Positions 28,108-39,291 are shown, counted from the stretch's first letter. The stretch is DNA of 64,000 bases from JBBSBL01 sp963735885 (GCA_963735885.1 CAVTMP010000003.1:189129-253128), one strand, 5' to 3'. Numbers and translations are program-made. The notes: a model not told the origin generated them from the letters alone.

Positions 28108-28926
28108 ATGCCGTGTTCATCCGTATCTGCGCGCATCGCCGGCCGGCGCATCGCGGTCGCTGCGATGGCCCCGCTGCTGGTCCTCGGCGCCTGCGGCTCG
28201 GTGGGCGGGTCGAGTCCGGTCCCGGCGCCCACCGCGTCGGGGCGCGAGGTCCTGGCCCTCACCGCGACCGCCGGGTATCGCCACGCCTCGATCCCCGCGG
28301 CGGTCGCGCTCCTCCGCACGCTGGCCGGTCGCGACCGGCGCCTGCGGATCACCGTGCTCGACCGCGCGGAGCAGCTCACCCCGGCGCGGCTGCGCGGGGC
28401 CGCCGCCGTGGCGTTCGTGTCGACGTCCGGCCCCTTGCCGCTCGACGCACGGCAGCGCCGCGCGCTCGTCGCCTTCGTGCGGCGGGGCGGCGGGCTCGTC
28501 GGCTTTCACGCGGCGGCCGCCACGCTCGGCGGATGGCCGACGTTCGGCCGGATGCTCGGCGGCGTGTTCGCCGGCCATCCGTACCATCGCGTCGGGCGTG
28601 TCGTGGTCGAGGACCGCGCGACGCCGATGACCCGCGGCCTGCCCGCGGCGTGGCGCACGGACGAGGAGTTCTACTTCTTCCGAACCGACCCGCGCCGGAC
28701 CGCGCACGTGCTGTTGCGCCTGGACGTCGGGAGCGTCGGCGGACCGCCCCGTGCGGACCGCCCGCTCGCGTGGTGCCGGCGCGAGGGGCGCGGCCGCGTG
28801 TTCTACGACGCGCTCGGCCACGCCCCCGCCCAGTGGCGCGATCCGCGCCAGCGCACGCTGGTGCGCGGCGGGCTCGCCTGGGCCGCCGGTCTCGTCGCCG
28901 CGCCCGCCTGCGGGCGTTCGCGCTAG
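28108..28926 (+). CDS. ThuA-like lipoprotein
   Basis: 272 residues. Lipoprotein signal with lipobox LGAC (Cys about 31) after MAPLLVLG, so it should be anchored outside the membrane. The remainder matches the ThuA/trehalose-utilisation class I amidotransferase-like fold: ALTATAGYRHASIPAAVALL, LVAFVRRGGGLVGFHAAAATLGGWPTFGRMLGG, AGHPYHRV, TDEEFYFF and FYDALGHAPAQWRDP. The catalytic nature of this family is poorly defined; it is often linked with carbohydrate turnover. ATG 28108 precedes the basic n-region; no clear ribosome site. Confidence 0.82.
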   Translation: MPCSSVSARIAGRRIAVAAMAPLLVLGACGSVGGSSPVPAPTASGREVLALTATAGYRHASIPAAVALLRTLAGRDRRLRITVLDRAEQLTPARLRGAAAVAFVSTSGPLPLDARQRRALVAFVRRGGGLVGFHAAAATLGGWPTFGRMLGGVFAGHPYHRVGRVVVEDRATPMTRGLPAAWRTDEEFYFFRTDPRRTAHVLLRLDVGSVGGPPRADRPLAWCRREGRGRVFYDALGHAPAQWRDPRQRTLVRGGLAWAAGLVAAPACGRSR

Positions 28927-29132
28927 CCGGGCGGTCCTCGTCGGGGGGAGGGGTCCATCCGGGACCCGGACCCCGGAACCGGCCCGCGAGCGGATCGCCG
29001 AGGCGGAGGCTGCGCTTCGGGCGGCACGCCGCCGGCCGAGCTCGCGGAGATCCGAAGGGAAGATCGGGACCGGCTGCGCCGTCAAGTGGACGTTCAGCCA
29101 TCGGGCATCCCGCCCACGAGCCAGGAGACACC

Positions 29133-29373
29133 ATGTCGCCCGACATCCGTCTCTCGCAGCCGCTCGACCGCCACGACATGCGCCGCCGTCGCGGCGCGTT
29201 CACCGCGCCGAGCGCCGGCGGCCGCATCCCCGCGCCGAGCGCCGGCGGCCGCATCCCCGCGCCGACGCGCCGGCGGCCGCATCCCCGCGCCGAGCGCCGG
29301 GTTCCATCACCCCGCGCCGAGCGCCGGCGCGCGCATCCCCGCGCCGACCGCCTACGCCGCGGCGACCTCGTAG
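29133..29373 (+). CDS. Small tandem-repeat peptide gene (one frameshift)
   Basis: ATG with AGGAG five bases upstream. Encodes a 24-residue basic/acidic leader-like start (MSPDIRLSQPLDRHDMRRRR) followed by five 9-residue repeats of the form APSAGGRIP with variants (APTAGGRIP, APSAGFHHP, APSAGARIP) and a short APTAYAAATS end, about 79 residues after removing one extra C near 29267. The DNA repeat is 27 bp. It ends 15 bases before a perfect 14-bp hairpin. Not a known family; resembles a multi-core precursor peptide or a repetitive structural peptide. An MFS exporter gene follows. Confidence 0.55.
29209..29349 (+). repeat. 27-bp direct repeats, five copies
   Basis: Units begin GCGCCGAGCGCCGG and end CATCCCC; copies 1 and 2 are identical, copy 3 has one extra base, copies 4 and 5 vary in the middle. 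They encode the peptide repeats in the small gene. Confidence 0.85.
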
Positions 29374-29388
29374 GTCGATCCCAGTCAC

Positions 29389-29420
29389 GAGGCGGGCGCG
29401 CCGACCGGCGCGCCCGCCTC
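29389..29420 (+). terminator. 14-bp perfect hairpin between repeat-peptide and MFS genes
   Basis: GAGGCGGGCGCGCC pairs with GGCGCGCCCGCCTC around a GACC loop. Lies 15 bases after the peptide stop and 19 before the MFS start. No T-run. It could terminate or partly attenuate transcription into the exporter. Confidence 0.6.
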
Positions 29421-29439
29421 CAGACACGACGCCCGCGTC

Positions 29440-30666
29440 ATGCGACACCTCCTCCAGCCCCTCCGCATCCGGTGCTTCCGCCGCCTCGCCGCGGCCTACA
29501 CGGTCAACGGCCTCGGCGACTGGCTCGGCGAGATCGCGCTGGCCGTGCTCGTGCTCCACGCGACCGGCAGCGCCCTCGCCGTCGCGGCCGTGTGGGTCCT
29601 CGGGCGGTTCGCGCCCGCGCTCGTCGCCCCGGTGCTGGTGGCGCGGCTGGAGGACGCCGGTCGCGTCGCGCTCCCGGCCCTCTACGCCGTCGAGGCGGCG
29701 CTGTTCGCCGCGATCCTCGTCGTCGCCGCCGGGCCGTTCTCGCTCCCGCTGCTGCTCCTGCTCGCCTGCGCCGACGGCGTCGTCGCCCTCGCGGCCCGGG
29801 CGCTGACGAAGGCGACGATCGCGCGCGCCACGACGTCGGCCGACTGCCTGCGCGAGGGGAACGCCCTCCTCAACGCGGCCTTCACGTTCCACTGCGCCGC
29901 CGGTCCCGCCCTCGCGGGCGTCGTCGTCGGCCTCGCCGGCCCGCAGGCGGCGCTCGGGCTCGACGCGCTCTCCTTCGCCGCCGCCGCCCTCGTGCTCGGC
30001 TGGCGCGCCGATCTCCCCGCCGCCACGGTGCAGCGCGCGCCGATCGTGCAGCGACTCCGCGACGGGGTGGGCCACCTGCGGGGGAATCCCACCCTCCGAC
30101 GCCTCGTCGCCGGCGACGCCGCGACGTGCGTGCTGTTCGCGCTCGTGATCCCCGTCGAGGTCGTGTTCGTCACGGCGACGCTCGGGGCCGACGAGTCCGC
30201 CTACGGGCTCGTCCTCACCGCCTGGGGGGTCGGGATGATCCTCGGCGGCGGGCTCGTCCCCGTCCTCCGCCGCGCGCCGCTGCCGACCGTCTACCTCGTC
30301 GGGCTCGTCGTGATGGCCGCGTCCTATCTCGGCATGGGCGCCGCGGCGTCGGTCGCCGCCGTCGTCGCGTGGTCGTTCGTCGGCGGCCTCGGGAACGGCG
30401 TCGAGGGCTTCGCGATGCTGACGTGTGTGCAGGAGCGGACGCCCGATGCCCTCCAGGCGCGGGTCGGGGGTCTGATGGAGTCGCTGCACGCGCTCTGTCC
30501 CGGCCTCGGCTTCCTGCTCGGCGGGATCCTGGCCGCGACGCTCGGACCCCGGTCGGCGTACCTGATCGCCGGCGCCGGCGCCGCCCTCATCGCGGTGGCC
30601 CTGGCCGCGGCGCTGCGCGAGCGGCCCGCCGCCGCCATGGCGCCCGCGTCGAGCCCGGCGACGTAA
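29440..30666 (+). CDS. MFS transporter
   Basis: 408-residue integral membrane protein with about 12 hydrophobic helices. CFRRLAAAYTVNGLGDWLGEIALAVLVLHATGSALAVAAV is the typical N-terminal helix 1-2 of MFS-3/enterobactin-exporter-like (MFS_3) proteins, and the loop ALTKATIARATTSADCLREGNAL is common in them. Central cytoplasmic loop VQRAPIVQRLRDGVGHLRGNPTLRRL. Probably a proton-driven exporter; substrate unknown. It directly follows the repeat-peptide gene and its hairpin, making peptide or small-molecule export possible. Confidence 0.88.
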   Translation: MRHLLQPLRIRCFRRLAAAYTVNGLGDWLGEIALAVLVLHATGSALAVAAVWVLGRFAPALVAPVLVARLEDAGRVALPALYAVEAALFAAILVVAAGPFSLPLLLLLACADGVVALAARALTKATIARATTSADCLREGNALLNAAFTFHCAAGPALAGVVVGLAGPQAALGLDALSFAAAALVLGWRADLPAATVQRAPIVQRLRDGVGHLRGNPTLRRLVAGDAATCVLFALVIPVEVVFVTATLGADESAYGLVLTAWGVGMILGGGLVPVLRRAPLPTVYLVGLVVMAASYLGMGAAASVAAVVAWSFVGGLGNGVEGFAMLTCVQERTPDALQARVGGLMESLHALCPGLGFLLGGILAATLGPRSAYLIAGAGAALIAVALAAALRERPAAAMAPASSPAT

Positions 30667-30743
30667 CGCCCGGCTCGCGGAGGCGGAGCGCCGGGCGGGG
30701 CGTGAGCGGTGAGCCGGCACTTCTCCCAGCGGCCCGGACCGCC

Positions 30744-30749
30744 TAGATT
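30744..30749 (+). promoter_or_regulatory. -10 box before second 10-codon upstream ORF
   Basis: TAGATT, ending 10 bases before GTG 30759; the transcript would have a leader of about 3 bases. Confidence 0.4.
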
Positions 30750-30758
30750 CGGCCCCTC

Positions 30759-30791
30759 GTGACCACCACCCGACAAGCGCGCGACCGGTGA
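30759..30791 (+). CDS. 10-codon upstream ORF coupled to second cyclodeaminase-like gene
   Basis: GTG 30759 encodes MTTTRQARDR; its TGA (30789-30791) overlaps the GTG of the next gene as GTGA. Length, position behind the -10 box and overlap equal those of the mini-ORF at 26550, although the sequences differ. No Shine-Dalgarno sequence before the main gene. Confidence 0.5.
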   Translation: MTTTRQARDR

Positions 30792-31381
30792 GCACGGGCC
30801 CCGACGGCATCCCGGTCGCCGGCGCCCGCGTGGCGGACCTGCTCGCCGCGATCGGGTCCGACCCGGGCCCGCCCGCCGCGAGCACCGCCGCGGCGCTCGC
30901 GGTCGCGCTGGCGGCGGCGCTCACCCGGATGGCGGCGGAGGGGATGGACGAGGCGCCGCGCGTCACGGCGCGGGCGACGGTCCTCGAGCGGCGGGGCGCC
31001 CGCCTGGCCGACTACGCCGCCCTGGCCTACGCCGACGCGCGGGCCGCTCTGGCTCGGCGTGGCGACGGGCCGCCCAGCGAGGAGCGCGACGCCGCGCTCG
31101 GAGCCGCGCTCGACGACGCGGCCGCCGTGCCGGAGCTGATCGCGAGGGCGGCGGCGGAGGCGGCCGAGCTCGCCGCCGAGACGGCCGAGCGGGCCGCGCC
31201 GGACCTCCGCGTCGACGCGACGTGCGCCGCCCTGCTCGCCGAGGCCGCCGCGCGCGCGGCGGTCGGGCTGGTCGCCGTCAACCTCGTGACCACGCCGGGC
31301 AGCCCCCGGCTCGAGCGCGCGAGGGAGGCGGCCGCGACGGCGACCCGCGCCGCGCGGCGGGCGGAGGCCGATCGGGGCTGA
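30788..31381 (+). CDS. Formiminotransferase-cyclodeaminase C-terminal-like protein, paralog
   Basis: 197 residues, clearly paralogous to the protein at 26579: VADLLAAIGSDPGPPAASTAAALAVALAAALTRMAAEGMDEA, VLERRGARLADYAALAYADARAAL, and the C-terminal CAALLAEAAARAAVGLVAVNLVTTPGSPRLERAR. The usual PGGGSAAAL is PAASTAAAL here, so catalysis is again doubtful. Same length as the paralog. GTG overlaps the upstream mini-ORF stop. Convergent with the cNMP-binding gene. Confidence 0.75.
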   Translation: MSTGPDGIPVAGARVADLLAAIGSDPGPPAASTAAALAVALAAALTRMAAEGMDEAPRVTARATVLERRGARLADYAALAYADARAALARRGDGPPSEERDAALGAALDDAAAVPELIARAAAEAAELAAETAERAAPDLRVDATCAALLAEAAARAAVGLVAVNLVTTPGSPRLERAREAAATATRAARRAEADRG

Positions 31382-31423
31382 TCGGGCCGGCAGCCGGCCG
31401 GCGGGCCCGCGCCGCGGTCAGCC
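31376..31423. terminator. Convergent-gene hairpin
   Basis: GGCTGA (31376-31381) pairs with TCAGCC (31418-31423), with CGGGCC/GGCCCG pairing inside; both stops lie in the arms. Probable bidirectional terminator. Confidence 0.35.
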
Positions 31424-31840
31424 GGCCCGGCCCGCGCCGGCCTCTCGCAGCCGGCGCGCGAGGGTCTGGATGATCGCCCAGGCCACGTCCGGGTGCTCGC
31501 GCACGAACGGGCGGAAGGCCCACGCCGAGAGGCCGAGCACCCGCACGGGGGTGAGCGCCCGCACCCCCGCCGTCCGCGTCTGGACCTCGTCGTCGACCAG
31601 CGCGATCTCGCCGAACGTCTCGCCGGGGCCGAGCGTCCGGACCGCCCGCTCGCCCACCGTCACCTCGACCTGCCCTTCGGCGACGACGAAGAACGCGATG
31701 CCCCCCTCGCCCTCGGAGACGACGCTCTCGCCGGTCGCCACCGCGCGCTCGCGCAGGCTTCCGGCGAGCGCCCTCAGCTCCTTGTCGGAGAGGCCCGAGA
31801 AGAGCGCGACGCGCGCGAGCGTCTCGACGTGATCGGCCAC
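31418..31840 (-). CDS. Cyclic nucleotide-binding domain protein
   Basis: 140 residues consisting of one cNMP-binding domain: VALFSGLSDKELRALAGSL, VVSEGEGGIAFFVVAEGQVEV, LGPGETFGEIALVDDEVQTRTAGVRAL (phosphate-binding cassette; the usual GELAL is GEIAL with R in RTAGV). No output domain, so it may act through binding a partner. GTG 31840 chosen because TATGCT (31852-31847) ends exactly 7 bases upstream; an ATG at 32005 would add an unlikely Arg-rich extension into the clpC leader. Fourth cyclic-nucleotide gene in the window. Confidence 0.87.
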   Translation of the reverse strand: MADHVETLARVALFSGLSDKELRALAGSLRERAVATGESVVSEGEGGIAFFVVAEGQVEVTVGERAVRTLGPGETFGEIALVDDEVQTRTAGVRALTPVRVLGLSAWAFRPFVREHPDVAWAIIQTLARRLREAGAGRAG

Positions 31841-32094
31841 GGGCGGAGCATAGTCGCGCCCCCCGTCCCGCCGGTCCGCACCCCGTTGGTATTCTGGGCC
31901 ATGCCCGCCGCCCGACCCCGTTCGCTCATCCGACCCGGCCCAGCGGCCGAAGAAGGACGAGAGGCGGGGCGTTCGGCGTCCCGTCGGCAGGAGAGCGGAG
32001 CGCAACGCGAAATGCGCAGCTACGGACCACCCAGCGACCCACCCGATTCCCGCCCCCTCGCCCGCCTGAGTCTCAGGTAGGAAGGAACGCCGCG

Positions 32095-34653
<2,559 letters not shown>

Positions 34654-34883
34654 CGAGCCGGCGTCGTCCTCGCCTTCGGGCGAAGAGCCCACCCCGGCGT
34701 AGCTGTTCTTCCGCGGCTGGCGGGCTGGCCGGGTTGGCCGGGGCGCGATGCGCGGCGAGGGCTCCGCCGCGGGAGCCTTCGGCCCTGCGGCGCAGCCTCG
34801 GCGTTGGCCGCTGTCGGTCGTGCGGGTTTGGGGGGCGGGGGGCTGACGGCTTCGCGCTTGCCTGGTCGGTGACAATCCCGGGC

Positions 34884-35108
34884 GTGAGCGAGACGCGTGA
34901 CCCGGTGGTGGAGATCAAGGTGCGTGACGACGGGCCGCTGAAGGTCAGCGGGCCGGTGCGGATCGTGGACGTCGACGGCGGGGTGTGGGAGGTGGAGGCC
35001 GGGCGGCCGGTGGTGCTGTGCCGGTGCGGGCGATCGGGGAACAAGCCGTTCTGCGACCGGTCGCACCGGGACGTGGGGTTCTCCTCGCGCGAGCGGGCGG
35101 GGTCGTGA
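34884..35108 (+). CDS. CDGSH iron-sulfur domain protein
   Basis: 74-residue small protein with VVLCRCGRSGNKPFCDRSH, the CDGSH-type 2Fe-2S motif (three Cys, one His; D-R instead of D-G). Preceded by a short beta region (VRIVDVDGGVWEVEAGRPV). Likely a redox or Fe-S carrier in the cytosol. GTG start; its stop overlaps the next GTG, so it is coupled to the PLP lyase gene. The 180-base gap after clpC shows nothing besides a GACAAT -10-like site (34871-34876). Confidence 0.88.
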   Translation: MSETRDPVVEIKVRDDGPLKVSGPVRIVDVDGGVWEVEAGRPVVLCRCGRSGNKPFCDRSHRDVGFSSRERAGS

Positions 35109-36262
35109 GCGGGGACGACGGGCTGGGGGCCGGGACCCGGGTGGTCCGCGCCGGATGGCCAGAGGCGGAGGCGGGCGCTCCGCTGATGCCGGGGCCGGTG
35201 CTCGCCGGGCCGTTCCACTCCCCCGGCGACCCGGACGGCAGCTACTCGGTCTACACGCGGGACGGGAACCCGACCTGGGAGCGGCTCGAGGCCGCGCTGG
35301 GCGACCTGGAGGGCGGGGAGGCGGTCGTCTTCGCTTCGGGGGCCGCGGCCTGCGCGGCAGTGCTCGAGACCGCCCTGCCCGCGGACGGGGGCGGCGTGCT
35401 GGTCGCCCCGGTGGACGGCTACCCCGGCGTCCGGGAGCTGGCCGCCGGGCCGCTGCGGGCGCGCGGGACCGAGGTGCGCCTCGTGCCGTCGCGCGACGCC
35501 GACGTGCGCGCGACGCTGCCGGGCGCCGCACTCGCCTGGGTCGAGACGCCGAGCAATCCGCGCCTCGACGTGCTCGACGTCCCGGCGCTGGCCGCCGCCG
35601 CGCGCGAGGCGAGAGCGGTGCTCGCGGTCGACAACACGCTCGCCACCCCGCTCGCCCAGCGGCCGCTCGCACTCGGGGCGGACGTGAGCGTGTCCAGCGC
35701 CTCGAAGCACCTCGGCGGGCACTCCGATCTGGTGCTCGGCTACGCGGCCACCCGTGACCCGGTCCGCGCCGCGGCGCTGCGCGAGCACCGGCGGATCGCC
35801 GGGGCGATCCCCGGGCCGTTCGAGGCGTGGCTCGTGCACCGCTCGCTGGCCACGCTCGCGCTGCGCCTGGCGCGCCAGTCGGCCAGCGCGCTGGCGCTCG
35901 CCGAGCTGCTGGCGCTGCGCTCCGAGGTGGAGGAGGTCCGCTACCCCGGCCTGCCCGCCGACCCCTCCTACGCGCTCGCCGTGGCCCAGATGGACGGGTT
36001 CGGCAGCGTGATCGGCTTCACCCTGTCCGGCCGCGAGGCCGCGGAGCGGTTCCTGGCGGCGAGCGAGCTGAGCGCCGAGGCGACGAGCTTCGGAGGGGTT
36101 CACACGAGCGCCGAGCGGCGGGCGCGGTGGGGCACCGACGACGTGCCGGAGGGCTTCATCCGCCTGAGCGTCGGGATCGAGGACGCCGATGACCTCGCGC
36201 GCGACCTCGAGGCGGCGCTCGGGGCGGCGGCGCAGGCGCCAGGTCCGGGACCCGGCCGCTGA
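35105..36262 (+). CDS. PLP-dependent trans-sulfuration enzyme (cystathionine gamma-synthase/lyase family)
   Basis: 385 residues. GPVLAGPFHSPGDPDGSYSVYTRDGNPTWERLEAALGDLEGGEAVVFASGAAA is the family N-terminus; VETPSNPRLDVLDVPAL, VAVDNTLATPLAQRPL-type Asp segment and SSASKHLGGHSDLVLG with the PLP Lys follow; the C-terminus has TSFGGVHTSAERRARWG and FIRLSVGIEDADDL. The family acts on cystathionine, homoserine esters, Met or Cys; which one cannot be read here. Coupled by GTGA to the CDGSH gene. Confidence 0.9.
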   Translation: MSGDDGLGAGTRVVRAGWPEAEAGAPLMPGPVLAGPFHSPGDPDGSYSVYTRDGNPTWERLEAALGDLEGGEAVVFASGAAACAAVLETALPADGGGVLVAPVDGYPGVRELAAGPLRARGTEVRLVPSRDADVRATLPGAALAWVETPSNPRLDVLDVPALAAAAREARAVLAVDNTLATPLAQRPLALGADVSVSSASKHLGGHSDLVLGYAATRDPVRAAALREHRRIAGAIPGPFEAWLVHRSLATLALRLARQSASALALAELLALRSEVEEVRYPGLPADPSYALAVAQMDGFGSVIGFTLSGREAAERFLAASELSAEATSFGGVHTSAERRARWGTDDVPEGFIRLSVGIEDADDLARDLEAALGAAAQAPGPGPGR

Positions 36263-36291
36263 CCTCGCGGGTCGAGGAGACATCGGCCGTA

Positions 36292-36297
36292 TAGGTT
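36292..36297 (+). promoter_or_regulatory. -10 box for leaderless propeller-like gene
   Basis: TAGGTT ends exactly 7 bases before GTG 36304. Confidence 0.4.
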
Positions 36298-36303
36298 GGC
36301 GTG

Positions 36304-37716
36304 GTGAGCCGGTACCGAGCGTATCGCTACGCGTACGGCGTCGGCCGATCGACCCTGGACGGCAAGGCCGTCCAGCCCGACTTCATCCCCGCGGCCCCGG
36401 GCGCCTACGTCTTCAGCCAGGGGGTCGCCGTCGACGGGTCGCACATCTACTGGGGCACGAACCTGCCCAACGTCGCGTCGGGCGAACAGGCGAAGCCGGC
36501 CACCATCAGCCGGGCGGCGCTGGACGGGACGGGTGTCAACTACGCCTTCGCCGGGGCCGCCGGGTTCCACGTCAGCGGAGTGGCGGTCAGCCCGACCCAC
36601 CTCTATTCGAGCGGTTCGCCGCGAGCGGGGACACGAGCACGATCTCTCGCGAGCCGATCAGCGGCGGCCAGCAGCCCCAGTGGTTCACCTCGAACGGCGG
36701 CGCGCCGCAGGCGTGCGGCGTCGCGGCCGATCCCGATCACATCTACTTCGCCAACCGTCAGACGCACACGATCGGGCGCGCGGACCTCTCGCCGTTCGGT
36801 GCCAACGTCAACGGCAACTTCATCGTCCTCGGGGACGACATCGATCCGTGCGGCGTGGCCGTAGACTCGACCTACGTCTATTGCGCCGGGAGCGGAGGCG
36901 CCGGCGGGCACGACGATCGGCCGGGCGCTGAAGGCCGACGGCGGCGGGGCGACCAACACCTTCGCCGGCGGCGGCAACCGGGTGACCGGCCTGGCCGTCG
37001 ACGACCAGTTCATCTACATCAGCAACTACGGCAGCACCTACCTCACCGGCACCGGGAGCATCGGCCGCGTCAACAAGAAGAACGGCTCGGATGCCGACGT
37101 ATCGCTGGTGGGCGGGCTCACCGCGCCGTGGGGCGTCGCCATCGACGCCGGCGGCCCGCCGGCCCCGCCCCCGTTCACCGATCCGCCGGTGGTCAACATC
37201 CCGCCGACGCTCAACGTGAGCTGCCCCGGATGCGGGACCTCGTCCGGCGTGCCGCGGTTCACCAAGCGCTTCCAGATCACGCGCGACGTGTGGGCGCCCG
37301 CGTCGGCCGGCACCCCGCTGACCGGGAGCACCCTCTACCCCGTGGCGGTGGGCGCCCGGCTCGCCGGGCGGGAGGCGCGGGCGAAGGTGCCTCGCGGCAC
37401 GAGCTTCACCTTCTCCCTCGACCGCGCGGCGAAGGTCAGCGTCGTCATCCGGCGCCAGGCGCCGGGTCGCCGCCTCGGCAGACGATGTGCCGCGCCGACG
37501 CGCAGGCTGCGCAAGCGACGGGCCTGCGTCCGGCTCGTGAAGGCGGCGCCGACGCTCACCCGCAAGGCCCACGCCGGTGGCAACCGCATGCCCTTCACCG
37601 GCCGGATCCGCGGCCGGGCGCTCACGCCGGGCCGGTACGCCGCCGCGTTCACGGCCACCGCCGGCGGGAAGACGTCCAAGGCCGCCACCGTCCGCTTCCG
37701 GATCGTTCGCGGCTGA
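36304..37716 (+). CDS. Beta-propeller-like protein (two frameshifts)
   Basis: About 470 residues read across breaks near 36606 (bases missing) and 36911 (one extra C). Repeats of the type GVAVDGSHIYWGTN, GVAADPDHIYFANR, GVAVDSTYVYCAG, GLAVDDQFIYISN with IGRA/ISRA between them form an NHL/YVTN-like propeller. A Pro-rich linker with two Cys (SCPGCG) leads to a basic C-terminal beta domain ending VRFRIVRG, a type common in secreted proteins of these bacteria. No signal peptide follows GTG 36304, although the promoter spacing supports this start; the N-terminus may be incomplete. Function unknown. Confidence 0.65.
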
Positions 37717-37810
37717 CTTCGCGACCTCTCTCGCGCGGTTCGTCACAGACGTGCGGCGGTCCGATGGCGGGGCGCGGACTCCGTCCGCGAGCGGGCCTAG
37801 CCTCGCTCGC

Positions 37811-39239
37811 ATGGCCCGCCCCGCCACCGTCCACGTCTGCTCGGCCTGCGGGCACCAGGAGCCGCGCTGGCACGGGCGCTGCCCGGGCTGCGGCGAGTGG
37901 AACACGCTCGTCGAGGAGCGCTCGCCCGTCGCGGCGGGCGGCCGGCGCGGCGAGGGGCGAGGGGTGCGGGGCGGTCCGCGGGGCGCCGGCGGGGGTGGGC
38001 CGGCCGGCGCGCCGGTGCGCCTGCGTGACGTGGCGGCCGTGCGGGAGCGGCGGCTCTCGACGGGGATCGGCGAGCTCGACCGCGTCCTCGGCGGCGGGAT
38101 CGTCCCCGGCTCGCTCGTGCTGCTCGGCGGCGCGCCGGGCATCGGGAAGTCGACGTTGACGACGATGGCGATGGCGAACCTCGCGGGCGCGGGGCGCCGG
38201 ACCCTCTACGTCAGCGCGGAGGAGTCCGCGGCGCAGATCCGGCTGCGCGCCGAGCGCCTGCCCGGGGGCCGCACTCGAGGTCCCGGTGCTGGCGGAGACG
38301 GACCTCGCGACGGTGCTGGCGACGCTCGAGGCGGAGCGGCCGGAGGTCTGCGTCATCGACTCGGTGCAGACGCTGCACGCGGCCGCGCTCACCGGCGCCC
38401 CGGGTTCCGTCGGCCAGGTGCGCGAGGCCGCGACCGAGGTGATGGAGGTCGCGAAGCGGCTGGAGGTCGCCGTCCTGCTCGTCGGGCACATCACGAAGGA
38501 GGGCTCGCTGGCGGGTCCGCGGGTCCTCGAGCACCTCGTCGACTGCGTGCTGCAGTTCGAGGGCGAGCGCGAGCGGACCTACCGGACGCTGCGGGCGCTG
38601 AAGAACCGCTTCGGCTCCACGAGCGAGGCCGGCGTCTTCGAGATGCGCTCGGGCGGGCTCGTCGAGGTGCTCGACGCGTCCGCGCGCTTCGTCGGCGAGG
38701 CGACCCGGGCGCCCGGCAGCGTCGTCCTCTGTGCGATGGAGGGCTCCCGGCCGCTGCTCGTCGAGGTGCAGGCGCTGGTCTCTCCCTCGGAGCTCGTCCC
38801 GCCGCGCCGGGTCGCCACCGGCATCGACCGCAACCGCCTCGCGCTCGTGCTCGCGGTGCTCGCGCGCCACGCGGGCGTCGCGGTCGGGTCGGCGGACGTG
38901 TTCGTGAACGTCGTCGGCGGCGTGCGCGTGGACGAGCCGGGCGCCGACCTCGCGGTGGCGCTGGCCGTGGCGAGCGCCGCGCGCGGGATCCCCCTGGGCG
39001 ATGGCGCGGACGCGCCGCTCGCCTGCTTCGGCGAGGTCGGCCTCACCGGTGAGCTGCGCTCCGTGGCCCACCCGGAGCGGCGGCTCGGCGAGGCCGCGAA
39101 GTTCGGCCTGCAGCCCGTGCTCGCCCCGGCGGGAAGCGGCGACGGGGCACTGCCGGCGGCGACGCTGCGCGCCGCGCTCGGGCGCGCGCTCGGCCCCGCC
39201 GCCGCGGCGTCGCGCCGCGAGGCGGCGGCGGCCGCGTAG
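37811..39239 (+). CDS. radA: DNA repair protein RadA (one frameshift)
   Basis: RecA-like ATPase that drives branch migration in recombination. N-terminal zinc finger VCSACGHQEPRWHGRCPGCGEWNTL, Walker A GGAPGIGKSTL, VSAEESAAQIRLRAERL, the RadA KNRFG motif (LKNRFGSTSEAG) and a C-terminal Lon-like domain (VFVNVVGGVRVDEPGADLAVALA). One extra G near 38268 breaks the frame (expected LPGAALEVPVLAETD). About 475 residues. ATG 37811 directly after -10 TAGCCT (37798-37803), so the mRNA is nearly leaderless. Next to disA, as in Bacillus and mycobacteria. Confidence 0.93.
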
Positions 39240-39291
39240 CCGCCGGTCGGGATGCAGACCCGCCGCATACGCATCGCGGGAAAAAGCCCGG

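Noticed and set aside
29209..29349. CRISPR array
   Set aside because: The 27-bp repeats are directly adjacent with no spacers and encode peptide repeats; no cas genes.
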